In this document: positions 62,725-64,000 of the stretch, one piece after another
Layout: the number at the start of each line of letters is the position of its first letter
Numbering within the stretch: the stretch's first letter is position 1
DNA from: CAWJPY01 sp963844865
GTDB lineage: Bacteria; Acidobacteriota; Thermoanaerobaculia; Thermoanaerobaculales; Sulfomarinibacteraceae
Direction of reading: 5' to 3'
DNA length: 64,000 bases
NCBI GenBank assembly: GCA_963844865.1
Contig: CAWJPY010000029.1
Location: 1-64,000 of the forward strand
Made by a program: the position numbers and the translations under genes
Notes under the pieces: generated by a model
What the model saw: the letters and a program-made list of their open reading frames with translations, nothing else
Told to the model about the DNA's origin: nothing
The model's database searches: none

Positions 62725-64000
62725 ATGATCAGAGACACTGCACGAGCGGGCTGGCTGATCGCCGTGATGCTGGCCGTCGCCCTCCCCCTGAGCGCCCAGG
62801 AGGCCAACGTCCCGGTCCAGGAGGTGACCCTGGCCAACGGCATGACCCTGCTGATGGTCGAGCGCCACGACACGCCCACCGTCGCCGCCGGCTGGGTGGC
62901 CCACGTGGGGTCCGCCAACGAGCGGCCCGGCATCACCGGCATCGCCCACCTCTTCGAGCACATGATGTTCAAGGGCACCAAGACCATCGGCACGTCGGAC
63001 TACGCCGAGGAGAAGCAGATCCTGGACCGCCTGGACGGCATCTTCACCGACATGGAGCAGGAGTACGAGAAGCTCCGCTGGGCCAAGCGGCGGGGTGAGA
63101 TCTCAGGCAGCGTGTACGCCCCGGAGAACCAGACGCCGCGACTGGCCGAGCTGCGCGGCGAGATGACCAAGCTCCAGGAGCAGGAGCACGCGCTCATCGT
63201 CAAGGACGAGTTCGACAAGATCTACACCGCCAACGGCGGTTCCTTCATGAACGCCTTCACCAACACCGACATGACCACCTTCTTCGTGATCGTGCCGGCG
63301 AACAAGCTGGAGCTGTGGTGCTGGATGGAGTCGGACCGCCTCGCCAACCTGGTGCTGCGCGAGTTCTACTCCGAGCGCGACGTGGTGCGCGAGGAGCGCC
63401 GGATGCGGGTGGAGTCGGACCCCGTCGCCAAGTTCGAGGAGCAGTACGAGGCGGTGTTCTGGACCTCCATCCCCTACCACCACCCCATCGTCGGCTGGCC
63501 TTCCGACGTGGAGGCCATCAACCGCGAGCAGGCGGAGGACTTCTTCAACACCTACTACGCCCCCAACAACCTGACCGCGGTGCTGGTGGGCGACTTCGAC
63601 GCGAAGAACGCCGCCGCCCTCGTCCAGCGCTACTTCGGCCGCATCCCGCGGGGCGCGAAGAACCCCCCGCCCATGATCACCGAGGAGGTGCCCCAGCTCT
63701 CGGAGCGGCGCCTCTCAGCCAGGGCCGAGACCAACCCGACGGTGGAGATCCGCTGGCAAGGGGCGCCGTTCGTGCACAAGGACGCGCCCGCGCTGAGCGT
63801 GCTCACCGATCTCCTCGACGGCCGCACCGGCCGCCTCTACAAGGCCCTGGTGGAGGAGAAGGGGCTGGCCACCGGCGAGCCCTACGCCATCTTCCAGTCC
63901 ATGAAGTACGACGGCTTCGTGGAGATCGGGGCCGAGGTCGCCGACGGCCACACCCATCAGGAGGTGGAGGCGGCGCTCAGGGCCGAGGTCGCCCGCCTCG
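62725..64000 (+). CDS. M16 family zinc protease, N-terminal part (runs off the window)
   Basis: At least 425 residues, continuing past base 64000. A signal peptide (RAGWLIAVMLAVALPLSA) is followed by the pitrilysin-type inverted zinc motif HLFEHMMFKGTKTIG (HxxEH, about residue 75). The downstream ligand Glu lies in the VVREERRMRVESDPVAK region. Between them is an insert rich in charged residues (EEKQILDRLDGIFTDMEQEY). The second-domain start is VEIRWQGAPFVHKDAPALSV. These proteins degrade peptides in the periplasm and often occur as adjacent pairs. ATG at 62725 follows AAGGAG. Confidence 0.88.
   Translation, partial: MIRDTARAGWLIAVMLAVALPLSAQEANVPVQEVTLANGMTLLMVERHDTPTVAAGWVAHVGSANERPGITGIAHLFEHMMFKGTKTIGTSDYAEEKQILDRLDGIFTDMEQEYEKLRWAKRRGEISGSVYAPENQTPRLAELRGEMTKLQEQEHALIVKDEFDKIYTANGGSFMNAFTNTDMTTFFVIVPANKLELWCWMESDRLANLVLREFYSERDVVREERRMRVESDPVAKFEEQYEAVFWTSIPYHHPIVGWPSDVEAINREQAEDFFNTYYAPNNLTAVLVGDFDAKNAAALVQRYFGRIPRGAKNPPPMITEEVPQLSERRLSARAETNPTVEIRWQGAPFVHKDAPALSVLTDLLDGRTGRLYKALVEEKGLATGEPYAIFQSMKYDGFVEIGAEVADGHTHQEVEAALRAEVARL

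Overview
The window is a GC-rich (roughly 70 % by eye) bacterial chromosome segment with dense coding. It comes from a Gram-negative, probably aerobic organism: it has TolC-type outer-membrane factors, an RND tripartite pump, OpgG/OpgH glucan synthesis, periplasmic HtrA proteases, an exported rubrerythrin and hybrid histidine kinases. DUF885, DUF6600, a long ICL2-type isocitrate lyase and short hairpins of the TGTCAT..TGAGCGA type would fit an Acidobacteriota-like or Myxococcota-like lineage, but nothing here fixes the phylum. No rRNA, tRNA, CRISPR array or complete insertion sequence was seen. Many genes, above all in the first 9 kb, carry single-base frameshifts after which the protein stays conserved in another frame; these look more like assembly indels than decay.

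Layout. 1-1417: tail of an asparagine synthetase. 1491-8915: a TetR-controlled drug-export operon (HlyD-type lipoprotein, two ABC ATPases, TolC, two ABC-2 permeases). 8916-9267: repeats. 9268-11145: DUF885 protein. 11.5-16.3 kb: an accessory island with an AbiEi antitoxin behind a four-arm operator, a truncated AbiEii toxin, a Fic protein and a UvrD-type helicase with an inserted DnaQ-like exonuclease. 16.4-25.8 kb: DUF188, pyrophosphatase, DUF1003, MprF, DUF6600, a LuxR-type regulator, HtrA and exonuclease III. 26-33 kb: two paralogous hybrid kinases (PAS-PAS-HisKA_3-HATPase-REC) around a dihaem cytochrome c and a phospholipase D/cardiolipin synthase. 33.3-35.8 kb: YfcC-type transporter and two small proteins.

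35.9-42.2 kb is the most interesting stretch. A kinase and an NtrC-type sigma54 activator are followed by palindromic activator sites and a consensus -24/-12 promoter driving an exported rubrerythrin and a DUF2231 membrane protein. Next comes a tandem duplication of a whole transcription unit: promoter-like boxes at fixed spacing, a leader able to form an H-type pseudoknot with a compensatory base change between the copies, a six-helix membrane protein built of three internal repeats, and a hairpin terminator.

42.4-64 kb holds a thiamine-diphosphate E1 alpha/beta pair, an MBL-fold hydrolase, a second HtrA, a URO-D family protein, an endonuclease/phosphatase family protein, an RND pump operon (permease, adaptor, TolC), opgG - small gene - opgH, the ICL2-type isocitrate lyase, a HAD hydrolase and the start of an M16 protease.

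Three repeat families lie between genes: a ~66-bp element with GTGCC(A/T)GGCAC ends (four copies), a degenerate CTGATCGC / GCGGACGCG family (five copies), and a ~145-bp element with TGTCAT..TGAGCGAGG inverted ends (two copies). A separate 33-bp motif is shared by the upstream regions of the DUF885 and isocitrate lyase genes.
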